This document shows positions 7,564 to 16,346 of a stretch of DNA of 64,000 bases, piece after piece (within the stretch, counting starts at the first letter, position 1; every line of letters begins with the position of its first letter). The notes beneath the pieces were generated by a model. That model was not told the origin of the DNA. It saw only the letters and a list, made by a program, of their open reading frames with translations, and searched no databases. The translations under genes were made by a program, and so were the position numbers. The DNA is taken from assembly GCA_015180985.1 (NCBI GenBank), contig CP054185.1, positions 1,791,001-1,855,000 of the forward strand. Reading direction: 5' to 3'. The stretch comes from Flammeovirgaceae bacterium. GTDB taxonomy: Bacteria; Bacteroidota; Bacteroidia; Cytophagales; Cyclobacteriaceae.

Positions 7564-9918
7564 TTAGTCTTTTATTACTTCGGGGTTTCCTTTATAGGTT
7601 ATTTTGCTGGCTATACCCTCGTTCATTTCCAGCCGCCCGGTAACATGCACCTTTGCTTTGGATGCCCCCGATGTGCGGATGTCGGCATCGCGAACGCGGA
7701 AATCGAATGCGCTCAGTTGCGAGGCGCCACTGATGCGGGCATCCAGTGAAGTGCCTTCTCCCTGAAGGATTAATTCAGAGGCACCGTTCAGGTTAACCCG
7801 CAGGTCGCGCACGTTGGCCTCGCCCCGGATTTCAACCGCACCTGATGCATCTAGTTCCAAATCGTCTTCGGTAAAATCTTTAAACCGCACTTTGCCGGCT
7901 CCGCTTACTTCCATGCGCTCCAGCTCAGGCATTGTAATGCGGATGTTCATTTGTTCCAGCTTAAGGGGGTTGCGTCTCCAGTTTATTCGTTTCTCATCGT
8001 CATAATCAATAATCAGTGTGCTGCCTCTGGTGTATATTTTGTATTTCTCTTTTTCGGTATCCCGGCCGATCCACTCTACAGCATAGGTATTTCCACGGGT
8101 AATGGTTACATCGAGCAGGCCGTTCAGTTCAAGTTCACTAAAATCCTCCAGGCCATACTGATCAGTAGCTGATGAGTCCTGCGGAAACGGTGTTTCTTCT
8201 GATTTGCTTTCGCAGGTTATGCACTTCAGCCATCCATCAGTGGTAATGAGCCAGGTGTTGCCGTTACGGTTTTCGTATTCAATATACTGCGAGAGCAACC
8301 GCCAGGTGTTATCATCGAGCACGAACGGATAATTGTATGGGATGTACAGCGTCATCTTTAACCGTTGTGCCCGGAACACGGCCCCGTTACTGAATTGGAT
8401 GTTTGAATCAAACGTCAGGACAGAATCCTGTTGCTGAACGGTATAGTTAATCATTTGCGCATTATTGGCTGCTTCCTGGCGGGTTCGGCCCTGCGCCTCG
8501 AAATACTGTACCAGTTTAAAGGTCTTTCCTTCGTAGCCTTTTAATGATAGCGTGGTAACGTCATAATCGTCCAGTCCGGTTTCGCGGATTTTCAGTACAG
8601 CTGTTTTGCCTTGTAAGTCGTAAACCGTTTCCACTTTGTGTTCCCCATCTTCTTTAAAGCTCATTACAATTTTCGGCACGGTTGCGCTGAGCACCACAAC
8701 GGATGACAGGAACAGGATAAACAGGAACCAGCCGGTGGCGGCATTAAATACTACCCGGTTAGCGATGGCCGAAATGCCCAGCAGCAGGATAATAATGCCC
8801 GGAATGAGCGACCCGATAAAGGCCACCGCTACGGTAAATGTTGGAATGGCGCGCGAAAACTCTTCAATCGGGAAACTGATATCCTGCCAGCCCAGCAGCC
8901 AGGCCGACTGGAAGGTAAAGAGGCCCAGGAAGATGCCAAAGGCAACCAGTACACCAATAACCAGGATGAGGCCTGTAAATGCAATAAGGATACCAATGGC
9001 CACTCGCAGTACTTCGGCTATCGGAGTTAGTATTTTACCTAAGCCGGTAATAAGCATGCCCAGCAGGCGGAAGGGAAAAAGCAGGATCTTTGTAAATGCA
9101 TTCTCTTCACTACGCTGTGCATCGCTTCCTTTTTTTATGTTCGATTCAATATTTGAAAGGGTTACCGGCTCGCCCTGCATCTGCATTTTATCGGTAATGG
9201 ATTTGGCCTCGGGCAATACAATCCACAGTACAATGTAGGTTACAATTCCAAGGCCACCGAATACGGTGAGGATGATAAAAAGTATGCGGACAATTACCAC
9301 GTCCATGCCGAAGTATGCCGCCATACCGGCCGAAACTCCGCCAAGCACTTTTCTTTCCGGATCGCGGAAGAGCTTTTTGGTAATTTGGGGCTCATCCAGG
9401 TCATAGGAACCCGGAATAACTATCCACAGCACAAGATACACCAGTAGAATAACTCCATAAGCCAGTGTTAAAAAAGCAAACAGCAGGCGTATCCACACCG
9501 GGTCAACGTTAAAATAATTGCCTAAGCCTGCACACACGCCACCGAGTATTTTGCGCTTTTGGTCGCGTAAAAATTTCTTGTCGGTTTGTGATGAATAGGA
9601 TTGTTGGCCCGAATTTGTTGTGCCCGAATCGGGTTGCACAAAATCCTGTTCTTCGGCTGCTTTGAAATCGTGCACGCTGCCCATGGTGGCAATCAGGTTT
9701 TTTACGTCTTCGCTGGTAATCACCTGTTTGCTTTCGCTGAGCTTGCTCAGAAAAATTTCGGCAATGCGGCTTTCAATATCGGCTAAAATTTCGCTGCTGT
9801 CGTCAAACGAACTGAAGTATTTGTTTACCGAGTCGAGGTATTTCTTCAGCGCTTCGTAGCCGTCTTCTTCAATATGAAAGATGATGCCGCTGATATTGAT
9901 GCTGATATTCTTTTTCAT
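7564..9918 (-). CDS. Double PspC-domain membrane protein with C-terminal GIN (DUF2807) domain
   Basis: Large inner-membrane protein, probably in envelope-stress response. Order: a soluble N-terminal domain (1-110), PspC repeat 1 at about 114-170 (KRKILGGVCAGLGNYFNVDP...), PspC repeat 2 at 181-238 (ERKVLGGVSAGMAAYFGMD...), several further membrane spans at about 280-430, a beta-rich segment, and from about 595 to the end a beta-helix-like DUF2807/GIN domain (SGAGKVRF, SGAVEIRG, NGASELIL, SGASQLSA, SGASKAKV repeats). It is 19 nt after a PadR-type regulator, a linkage common in Bacteroidota. The function is not known beyond this. Confidence 0.88.
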   Translation of the reverse strand: MKKNISINISGIIFHIEEDGYEALKKYLDSVNKYFSSFDDSSEILADIESRIAEIFLSKLSESKQVITSEDVKNLIATMGSVHDFKAAEEQDFVQPDSGTTNSGQQSYSSQTDKKFLRDQKRKILGGVCAGLGNYFNVDPVWIRLLFAFLTLAYGVILLVYLVLWIVIPGSYDLDEPQITKKLFRDPERKVLGGVSAGMAAYFGMDVVIVRILFIILTVFGGLGIVTYIVLWIVLPEAKSITDKMQMQGEPVTLSNIESNIKKGSDAQRSEENAFTKILLFPFRLLGMLITGLGKILTPIAEVLRVAIGILIAFTGLILVIGVLVAFGIFLGLFTFQSAWLLGWQDISFPIEEFSRAIPTFTVAVAFIGSLIPGIIILLLGISAIANRVVFNAATGWFLFILFLSSVVVLSATVPKIVMSFKEDGEHKVETVYDLQGKTAVLKIRETGLDDYDVTTLSLKGYEGKTFKLVQYFEAQGRTRQEAANNAQMINYTVQQQDSVLTFDSNIQFSNGAVFRAQRLKMTLYIPYNYPFVLDDNTWRLLSQYIEYENRNGNTWLITTDGWLKCITCESKSEETPFPQDSSATDQYGLEDFSELELNGLLDVTITRGNTYAVEWIGRDTEKEKYKIYTRGSTLIIDYDDEKRINWRRNPLKLEQMNIRITMPELERMEVSGAGKVRFKDFTEDDLELDASGAVEIRGEANVRDLRVNLNGASELILQGEGTSLDARISGASQLSAFDFRVRDADIRTSGASKAKVHVTGRLEMNEGIASKITYKGNPEVIKD

Positions 9919-9937
9919 AGTCGGGATAATCGAATGG

Positions 9938-10279
9938 TTAGGAAGTTGCTTTTGATCGTGACGTGATCATTTCCGTGGAATGGATGACCTCATCCCAGGT
10001 TTCGGTAAGTTTCTGCAGAAATTTCATACCCTTATCGGTAAGTTTATAGTATTTGCGTGGCGGCCCCGATTTTGACTCGACCCATTTGTATTCCAGCAGG
10101 CCCGAATTCTTAAGCCGGGTAAGTAATGGATACAGGGTGCCTTCTACCACTATCATACGGGCATTGGTGAGTTCATCCAGCAGGTCGGATGCATACACTT
10201 CGCCCCGCGAAATAATGTGAAGGACACAATATTCCAATACCCCTTTGCGCATCTGCACTTGTGTGTTCTCCAGGTTCAT
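9938..10279 (-). CDS. PadR family transcriptional regulator
   Basis: Winged-helix regulator, probably autoregulatory and controlling the PspC/GIN gene behind it. The 113-aa protein from 10279 (MNLENTQVQMRKGVLEYCVL) has the PadR pattern: GVLEYCVLHIISRGEVYASDLL, then VEGTLYPLLTRLKNSGLL and the wing with PPRKYYKLTDKG. An upstream in-frame start at 10318 would lie inside the palindromic operator, so the shorter start is chosen. The length suits the PadR-s1 group. Confidence 0.92.
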   Translation of the reverse strand: MNLENTQVQMRKGVLEYCVLHIISRGEVYASDLLDELTNARMIVVEGTLYPLLTRLKNSGLLEYKWVESKSGPPRKYYKLTDKGMKFLQKLTETWDEVIHSTEMITSRSKATS

Positions 10280-10301
10280 AACAGCCGGCCTTTGGCAGCC
10301 G

Positions 10302-10322
10302 GTACTTGGCATCACCAAGTAC
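10302..10322. promoter_or_regulatory. Perfect palindrome upstream of padR, candidate PadR operator
   Basis: GTACTTGG at 10302-10309 and CCAAGTAC at 10315-10322 form a perfect 8-bp inverted repeat around the 5-nt spacer CATCA, 22 nt before the padR start. The only regulator gene of the operon is padR itself, so autoregulation is the likely meaning. Confidence 0.65.
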
Positions 10323-10408
10323 TAAGCCAAAGAACGTGATTTTTAAAAAAGCTTGTTTTTGAACCAAAATGAGTGGTTTTATCTTTTGAGGCCGGGTCGT
10401 AATTCCGT

Positions 10409-11275
10409 TCACTGGTCATAATTGAACAGTGCAAAATCAGAAGCGTACATGTTACGGGCTATTTTTAACGTGCTGCCGGAATAATAAACACGGTAGTCAT
10501 AAGGTGGAGTTTGGTTCAGGTGAGGGAACTCCAAACCATAGGCCGAAAGAAACTTCTGTAATGCTTCCGGCTTTTCCAGTTTAAAAATCTTCACCGGGAT
10601 TTTTCTTTTTAAATACGATGCAACAAACTGGCGCTGCGGGCGGAAGTGCTGATCCTTCAAGCGGTCGGGGATTTTACTGATCCGATACACAAACTCATCG
10701 AATGAAAGTGATTTTGGCAGTATGCCGAAAAGGTAATCGTTGTAAATAAAGTCGCTATCGTTTCGTTCAAAAAAATCGCGGTACACCGATACCAGCCGGT
10801 GTAGCGGATGGCGCACTACGGTAAAGCCGGTTAATGTTTTCAAAGCCGGCCCAACCTTGTCTTCAAGCCAACAATCCGTAATCAAATTTACCTGGGTTGA
10901 AGTAATGGTTTTGGGTAAATCCGGAAAATTGATTTTTAAAAGAGCAAACGAGCAGGATGTGTTTGCGGCCTTGGGTATGCGCACGTAAAAAAGTTTCTTT
11001 TCCGGGGCAACTAAATGCCCGCCTTGCTGGCGAAGTGAACTTTTTAAGTGTGCACCTGTGCTTTTAAATTGATGAACAATTAAGTTCTTATGAGGAAGCG
11101 GCTTTTCAGGAAGACTTTGATTTGGGAGAAATTTTTCAAACCCCGCCAGTTGACTTTTTTGTAAAAAAGCAAAATCAGTAGCCGGGGTTTTAAAGGAGCC
11201 GTGTTTGGCTATAACGGTAAGTAATGAAAGTAGTCCGGCCACAAACGTAAAACTAAAAAAAAGGCCGGCATGCAA
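10409..11275 (-). CDS. Sulfotransferase family 2 protein
   Basis: Probable PAPS-dependent sulfotransferase acting on a carbohydrate or other polymer. The 288-aa protein has the 5'-phosphosulfate loop equivalent (FYVRIPKAANTSCSFAL, about residue 96-112) and the 3'-phosphate motif (TVVRHPLHRLVSVYRDFFE), both typical of Sulfotransfer_2. An N-terminal hydrophobic stretch (LFFSFTFVAGLLSLLTVI) may be a membrane anchor if the start is right. It is divergent from the C25 peptidase gene and shares an 89-nt region with it. The acceptor is not identifiable. Confidence 0.8.
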   Translation of the reverse strand: MHAGLFFSFTFVAGLLSLLTVIAKHGSFKTPATDFAFLQKSQLAGFEKFLPNQSLPEKPLPHKNLIVHQFKSTGAHLKSSLRQQGGHLVAPEKKLFYVRIPKAANTSCSFALLKINFPDLPKTITSTQVNLITDCWLEDKVGPALKTLTGFTVVRHPLHRLVSVYRDFFERNDSDFIYNDYLFGILPKSLSFDEFVYRISKIPDRLKDQHFRPQRQFVASYLKRKIPVKIFKLEKPEALQKFLSAYGLEFPHLNQTPPYDYRVYYSGSTLKIARNMYASDFALFNYDQ

Positions 11276-11364
11276 TTGCCTTTTACTTGGTGCCGCAAAA
11301 CGGTATAAACGCCAATCCTGCCGTATATTGCAGGGTGAAAAGGTTGGCTTTCAGTAAAATACCG

Positions 11365-14300
11365 ATGAATTGGCGAGGATTGGTGCTGTTTAATGTGCTG
11401 GCTGCGGTAATACCCGCTTTTTCTCAGCACGGCAACGAATGGATTCGGTTTAATCAGTTCTACTATAAAATTCCGGTTGCCCAAACCGGCCTGTACCGCA
11501 TTACCTATACCGATTTACAGAATGCCGGCTTTCCGGTGTGGAGTGTAGACCCCCGAAGATTGCAACTCTTTCACCGCGGTGAAGAACAGGCCATATATAT
11601 AGAAGGAGAGTCTGACGCGGTTTTTAACGTAACCGACTACATTGAATTTTTCGGTGTAAAGAATGACGGGACTTCTGATGCCTCGTTGTATAAACCAGCA
11701 GCGCACCAGCCGCACCCGTACCATAACCTGTTTAACGATACCACCTGGTACTTCTTAACCTACAACCTGCTGCAAGCCGGCAAGCGGATGCCCGTTACCT
11801 GGGAAGTAAATGTGACCAGCATACCCAAAGAAACCTCTCACCTTCATGAAAACCTGATGGTGCTGTCAAATCAGTATGCTACCGGCATTGGTTATGGGGC
11901 AGCACCAAACAATTTTATTCAAAATACTTTTTTTGATTTAGGCGAAGGCTGGACCGGCACGTTGCTTCGGCAGAATGAGCAAGCCGATTACGTGCTCACC
12001 AATCTCACCAATCAGGTGCAGGCTGACGGAACCCCGGTATTACAGGTGCAGGTGGTGAGCCGTGCCGATGTGCTTAACCGCGTGGAAATTTATGCCGGCC
12101 CGAATACGGCAGGTCTGCGACTATTGACCACTCAAAACTTTTCAGGGTTTACACCGGTTACACTTACGCTCCCCATCAATTGGACGGACATCGGGGGAGA
12201 CGGCAACATGACGGTGCGTGTTCGTGCCCTCAGCCAGGGTGCCGGTGCAGCGCGCCTGAGTGCTTCATATATTAAATTGACTTTTCCGCAATCGTATAAT
12301 GCCAGCGGTGCCACCGAAAAGTTTTTTAATCTGAATGAAAATCCTTCCGGTAAATCATACATCGAAGTTCAAAGCCCACCGGCTGGTGCACGGCTGTTCG
12401 ATGTCACTTATCCGGCCGATGTAGTTTGGTATAAGCCGCCCACACCGGCTTCTCCTATGCATCCGGTTATATCCGGAACAACGGTTTCGCGAAAACTCTT
12501 TCTGGCCTCAGCTGCCCGTTCGGTTACAGGAATCAAGCGGGTACACTTCCGCCAGATTAACCCGCCAGAGCATGATTACATCATCATCAGCCACCCGTTG
12601 TTGCGTCAACCTGCCGGTGGCTATGCCGATCCGGTTAAAGCGTATGCTGAATACCGTGCATCTGTTGAAGGTGGTGGTTATGATACACTGTTGGTAAACA
12701 TCGGCCAATTGTACGATCAGTTTGCTTATGGCGAAACCACACCGCTGGCGATTTACCGGTTTATGAAATTTTTTACCGATACGCATGTGCCCAAATACCT
12801 TTTCATTATCGGTAAAGGACTTGACCCTTCCTGGAATTACTTCCGTAATCCGAATGCCCCGGAGTTTGCCGTTCATAAAAACCTGGTACCCTCGGCCGGC
12901 ATGCCGGCATCTGATATGCTTTTCACCATCGGCTTGGCCGGCACTACCTATGAACCGGCCGTACCTACTGGCAGAATTTCTTCTACATCGGCCGCACAGG
13001 TAGCGGCTTATCTGAATAAAGTCAAAGAGATGGAAGCCCAACCCTTTGATGCGCTGTGGCGTAAGCAACTTATTCATTTAAGCGGTGGCATCGCTGCCGG
13101 TGAGACGGATGCGTTCAGGATTTTTCTGGAGCAATATGCAGAAGTAGCCAAAGGCCCCTACCTGGGCGCCAGCATAAAAGCGCAGGCCAAGAACACAACA
13201 GAAGTGGGCGAACTTATTAACATAGCCGAGGAAGTGAATAACGGCACCAACCTGATTACTTTCTTTGGCCACAGTTCACCCACAACAAACGATTTTGAAG
13301 TAGGCTTTGTGACCGATCCGCTGCTGGGGTACAACAACCCGGGCAAGTACCCGATGTTCCTTATCAACGGCTGCAACTCGGCCGATTTCTTTACTACCAC
13401 GCTGCGCTGGGGCGAAGACTGGGTGCTGGCCGCCAACAAGGGGGCGCTTGGCTTTATGGCGCATACATCGTTTGGTTATACGGCAACGCTTCGCAAGTAT
13501 TCTGATATTTTTTATAACGTGGCGTATGGCGATTCAGTGTTTATAAAAATTGGTGTTGGCGATATCCAGAAAGAAGTGGCCAGGAGGTACATGCTTACCA
13601 GCCCGCCTACCGAAATCAATCTTACCCAGGTTAGCCAGATGCTGCTGCTGGGCGACCCGGCTGTAAAAGTATTCGGGGCCACAAAACCCGACTATGAAGT
13701 GAGCAGCAATACGCTGGCGGTCGAGTCGCTGGATGGTGAACCGGTTACCGCGCTTACCGATGAATTTTCGCTGCGGTTTATCATCCGCAATTTCGGGCAG
13801 GCCCGGCCCGATGTGCTGCCCGTGCGGGTAACCCGAATCTACAACGATAATTCAACTGAATCGTATGACACGCTTTATCAGCCTGTCTATCATGCCGACA
13901 CCGTTTCGTTTGTAATCCGGCAGCAAAAGAACAAAGGCTTTGGCAATAACACATTCAGGGTAGAGTTGGATCCGTACAACCAGTACCCTGAACTGAATGA
14001 AGAAAACAATGCCGCTGAACTTAACCTGTTCATACCGCTTAATGTTACACGCAACCTGTTTCCGTACGATTTCGCAATTGTTAACTCAATAACTCCAAAA
14101 CTCACATTTTCGAGTACCGATATTCTGGGTACAGCCCGCGATTTTGAACTGGAGGCGGATACAGTCAATACATTTGACAGCCCCTACCGGAAACAATTTG
14201 TGGTAAACGGTGTGATTGCCGAAAAAACCATTGACCTGCTCACGCAGGATTCGCTGGTGTATTACTGGCGTACCCGGTTTAAGGATCCGCAACCCGGTGA

Positions 14301-16341
14301 GAGCTCCGATTGGGTTCAATCGTCATTCAGCTACATTGCAGGTTCAGCCGAAGGCTGGGCACAGCTTCACTTTCCGCAATACCTTAAAAACAGTTCGGTA
14401 GGATTGGTGAAAGATGCCGAATTGCGCCTGCTGAAATTTGAAGAAAGCACCATCCCGGTGGATATCCACACCTTCGGCAGCAACCATCCCGCACCCCATA
14501 CCGATGTTTCGGTAAAAATTAACGGCAGCGAATACAATCCCTCAACCTTTGTGGCTGTATGCCGCGACAACACCATTAACCTGATTGCGTTCGACCGGCA
14601 TTCAACCATACCGTATGCAGGTCTTGAGCTTAACCCGTTTATCGGCCTGGCATGCGGCCGAAGGCCTCAGGTGATTAACAGCTTCAAACCGAATGAACTG
14701 GTAACAGGCCTTGGCAATGATATTTTTCAATACATGACCAACGTATCCGATGGCGATTCGGTGGTGGTATTTTCCATTGGTGATGCAGGATATTCCTTGT
14801 GGCCGGCCGCTGCCAAACTTCAGTTTGAGCTGATTGGTATTTCCGGTGCACAAATCAATTCCCTCCAACCCGGTGAACCCGTTGTGTTCTTCGGAAAAAA
14901 GGGCGCCTTGCCCGGTACAGCACGAATGTTCCGGCCCGCAGCCGCACCCGTTAATGAACAGGAACTTTCGGTGAGCGGTACCATCAGCGGAGGGTTCAGT
15001 GCAGGAACAATGACAACCACACGCATCGGGCCGGCAACAGCGTGGCAAAGTTTTACCGCACAGGCAGTGTTTTCAGAATTTCCGGTAACGGATTTATACC
15101 GCTTCAATATATATGGACTAAACCTTCAGGGTCAGTCTGATTTGCTTGTGCTTGATGCGGGCAATTCTGTTGATCTTTCGTTCATTGATGCCGGGCAATA
15201 CCCTTACCTCCAGATTGAGTACTATGCTGAAGATGTTACCAACCTAACCCCGCCCCAGTTGACGAAGTGGCTGGTGCTGTACACCCCGGTGGCCGAAGGC
15301 GTACTCACTTATTCGGGCGAAGCCGGACCTGTTACCTTACACGAAGGTGAAACCTGGATTGGTAATTACGGGTTTAAAAACATTTCGCAGAAAAATTTTT
15401 CCGATTCGCTTGTGGTGCGGATGGAGGTATTTAATCAGCAAGCCCTGAGCAACGACCTGCGTACTGTAAAAATTAAAGCACCTGCACCCGGTGAGACCAC
15501 ACCCTTTACGTTTACTATAAACACCATTGAAAAAAGCGGACTGAACGATGTAAAAGTTTTTGTTAACCCGCGCCTGGTGCCTGAGCAATATTATGAAAAC
15601 AATGTGTTGGAACTGTACAACCACCTCGATGTACAGGCCGATGTATTCAACCCGGTACTTGATGTAACGGTTGACGGCCGCTACCTGCAAAACGGAGACT
15701 ATGTTTCACCGAATCCGAAAATCACTATCCGCTTATGGGATGAAAACTCGTTGATTAAAAAGACCGATACGCTGGGTGTGAAAATTTTCCTTACCTACCC
15801 GGAAGAAACAACACCAACCCCTGTTTATTTCAACCGCGCTGATGTAGCGTGGTTTGCCCAAACGGATGTAGAAGATTTTCGTGTTGAATTTCTACCGGTA
15901 AACCTGCCGGAAGGGGAGTACACGCTGCAGATTGAAGCCCGCGATGCGCGCAACAATGCCAGCGGTGCCGAGCTGTATACAATAACATTTAATGTGCGGT
16001 ATGAACAAACGGCCTTATTGCTGGCACCTTATCCCAATCCAATGTCTTTTATTACCTCGTTTGTGCTGGTGCTCTCCGGTGAAACACCGCCCGACAAGTT
16101 GGTGCTTGATGTTTTTAACGGCAACGGCCAGCCTGTACGAACGGTTGAATTTGGCGACTTTGTGATTGGCACCAACCGGCTGGTGTGGGATGGAACCGAC
16201 AGCAGGGGCAATACGCTGTCGAATGGATTATATCTATACCGGGTAAGATTAATCAGCAATGGCGAGTTGGTTTCTGTGGCTATACCGGAAGGCGAGCAGT
16301 TTCTGAAGAACGGGTACGGGAAGCTTGTAGTGGCGAGATAG
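11365..16341 (+). CDS. C25-family (gingipain/PorU-like) secreted cysteine peptidase with T9SS-type C-terminal domain
   Basis: Very large exported protein of 1658 aa. The start at 11365 gives a signal peptide (WRGLVLFNVLAAVIPAFSQ); an earlier ATG adds 26 residues before it. The N-terminal part resembles PorU (GLYRITYTDLQNAGFPVWSVD), the C25 domain is at about 400-770 with the catalytic His636 in FFGHSS and Cys670 in NGCNSADFF. Long beta-sandwich regions follow (CARDB-like), ending in a FlgD/Por-secretion-like domain (PYPNP...NRLVWDGTDSRGNTLSNGLYLYRV). PorU is the sortase of type IX secretion; this protein is longer than classical PorU and may be the long PorU-like form seen in Cytophagales or a secreted protease. 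Confidence 0.88.
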   Translation: MNWRGLVLFNVLAAVIPAFSQHGNEWIRFNQFYYKIPVAQTGLYRITYTDLQNAGFPVWSVDPRRLQLFHRGEEQAIYIEGESDAVFNVTDYIEFFGVKNDGTSDASLYKPAAHQPHPYHNLFNDTTWYFLTYNLLQAGKRMPVTWEVNVTSIPKETSHLHENLMVLSNQYATGIGYGAAPNNFIQNTFFDLGEGWTGTLLRQNEQADYVLTNLTNQVQADGTPVLQVQVVSRADVLNRVEIYAGPNTAGLRLLTTQNFSGFTPVTLTLPINWTDIGGDGNMTVRVRALSQGAGAARLSASYIKLTFPQSYNASGATEKFFNLNENPSGKSYIEVQSPPAGARLFDVTYPADVVWYKPPTPASPMHPVISGTTVSRKLFLASAARSVTGIKRVHFRQINPPEHDYIIISHPLLRQPAGGYADPVKAYAEYRASVEGGGYDTLLVNIGQLYDQFAYGETTPLAIYRFMKFFTDTHVPKYLFIIGKGLDPSWNYFRNPNAPEFAVHKNLVPSAGMPASDMLFTIGLAGTTYEPAVPTGRISSTSAAQVAAYLNKVKEMEAQPFDALWRKQLIHLSGGIAAGETDAFRIFLEQYAEVAKGPYLGASIKAQAKNTTEVGELINIAEEVNNGTNLITFFGHSSPTTNDFEVGFVTDPLLGYNNPGKYPMFLINGCNSADFFTTTLRWGEDWVLAANKGALGFMAHTSFGYTATLRKYSDIFYNVAYGDSVFIKIGVGDIQKEVARRYMLTSPPTEINLTQVSQMLLLGDPAVKVFGATKPDYEVSSNTLAVESLDGEPVTALTDEFSLRFIIRNFGQARPDVLPVRVTRIYNDNSTESYDTLYQPVYHADTVSFVIRQQKNKGFGNNTFRVELDPYNQYPELNEENNAAELNLFIPLNVTRNLFPYDFAIVNSITPKLTFSSTDILGTARDFELEADTVNTFDSPYRKQFVVNGVIAEKTIDLLTQDSLVYYWRTRFKDPQPGESSDWVQSSFSYIAGSAEGWAQLHFPQYLKNSSVGLVKDAELRLLKFEESTIPVDIHTFGSNHPAPHTDVSVKINGSEYNPSTFVAVCRDNTINLIAFDRHSTIPYAGLELNPFIGLACGRRPQVINSFKPNELVTGLGNDIFQYMTNVSDGDSVVVFSIGDAGYSLWPAAAKLQFELIGISGAQINSLQPGEPVVFFGKKGALPGTARMFRPAAAPVNEQELSVSGTISGGFSAGTMTTTRIGPATAWQSFTAQAVFSEFPVTDLYRFNIYGLNLQGQSDLLVLDAGNSVDLSFIDAGQYPYLQIEYYAEDVTNLTPPQLTKWLVLYTPVAEGVLTYSGEAGPVTLHEGETWIGNYGFKNISQKNFSDSLVVRMEVFNQQALSNDLRTVKIKAPAPGETTPFTFTINTIEKSGLNDVKVFVNPRLVPEQYYENNVLELYNHLDVQADVFNPVLDVTVDGRYLQNGDYVSPNPKITIRLWDENSLIKKTDTLGVKIFLTYPEETTPTPVYFNRADVAWFAQTDVEDFRVEFLPVNLPEGEYTLQIEARDARNNASGAELYTITFNVRYEQTALLLAPYPNPMSFITSFVLVLSGETPPDKLVLDVFNGNGQPVRTVEFGDFVIGTNRLVWDGTDSRGNTLSNGLYLYRVRLISNGELVSVAIPEGEQFLKNGYGKLVVAR

Positions 16342-16346
16342 CGAAC

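Noticed and set aside
8636-9238. 200-codon plus-strand ORF inside the PspC/GIN gene
   Set aside because: It is antisense to the membrane spans of the PspC protein, and its Arg/Met/Thr-rich composition is typical of antisense to hydrophobic genes.
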